From Firmicutes bacterium CAG:552 (GTDB taxonomy: Bacteria > Bacillota > Clostridia > Christensenellales > Pumilibacteraceae), in contig FR884013.1 of NCBI GenBank assembly GCA_000435495.1, forward strand, positions 1 to 14,534: a stretch of 14,534 nt of DNA, read 5' to 3'. Shown in pieces: positions 14,509 to 14,534 of this stretch. Positions within the stretch are counted from its first letter, which is position 1; every line of letters begins with the position of its first letter. Both the position numbers and the translations under genes were made by a program. The notes beneath the pieces were generated by a model. It worked only from the letters and a program-made list of their open reading frames with translations. It did no database searches and was not told the origin of the DNA.

Positions 14509-14534
14509 CTTACTTTTCTTGTAAGAAAAGTAAG
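14509..14534. terminator. Perfect inverted repeat directly after rarA
   Basis: CTTACTTTTCTT (14509-14520) and its exact complement AAGAAAAGTAAG (14523-14534) flank a two-base GT spacer. The repeat starts on the base after the stop codon and runs to the window end, so any following T-run cannot be seen. It is AT-rich for a terminator; a shared terminator or an inserted repeat are both possible. Confidence 0.4.

Noticed and set aside
1..14534. CRISPR array, phage genes, toxin-antitoxin pair or new defence system
   Set aside because: No spaced direct repeats, integrase, transposase or nuclease motifs were found; each intact gene has a plain assignment or, for the lipoprotein, no sign of such a role.

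Overview
The window looks like a chromosomal piece from a low- to mid-GC Gram-positive bacterium of the Clostridia, possibly an uncultured gut lineage. The case rests on strong AAAGGAG/AAGGAGG ribosome-binding sites, consensus sigma-A promoters, a surface protein with CxxC repeats of a type common in gut Clostridia, and a MarR/ABC-exporter gene pair. The taxonomic placement is inference from gene style, not from a marker gene.

Layout. (1) 1-2008: leader and gene for a 609-residue secreted, membrane-anchored surface protein with five approximately 50-residue CxxC repeats. (2) 2009-5760: a decayed tract. It holds about 0.9 kb without a convincing gene but with several strong inverted repeats, a dead pyridoxamine-phosphate-oxidase-like (NimA-type) gene, one intact small lipoprotein gene on the minus strand with a near-perfect promoter, the C-terminal remnant of a second surface protein, a broken MarR regulator and a broken, internally deleted ABC exporter. 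The breaks include TAA, TAG and TGA stops, frameshifts and a deletion, so this is gene decay, not stop-codon recoding. (3) 5725-5930: back-to-back terminators and a minus-strand tRNA-Leu with the unusual anticodon AAG, with its own promoter. (4) 6132-13166: one very large gene (2344 residues) for a cyclic beta-1,2-glucan synthase with the order membrane/GT84 glycosyltransferase, glucoamylase-like cyclising domain, GH94 phosphorylase. A hairpin covers its ribosome-binding site. (5) 13213-14508: rarA/mgsA, a replication-associated AAA+ ATPase, whose promoter -10 box lies so close to the ATG that the message should be leaderless. A hairpin-forming inverted repeat ends the window.

How they fit together. 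The surface protein, lipoprotein and glucan synthase all concern the cell envelope, but nothing shows that they form one pathway. The glucan synthase stands alone: no glucan exporter or glucan-modifying gene lies beside it. The ABC remnant next door is of the MarR-linked multidrug type and is dead. I found no CRISPR array, intact transposase, phage gene or evident new defence system. The best leads are regulatory or evolutionary: the A34 leucine tRNA, the SD-masking hairpin, the leaderless rarA, and the cluster of recently broken genes.
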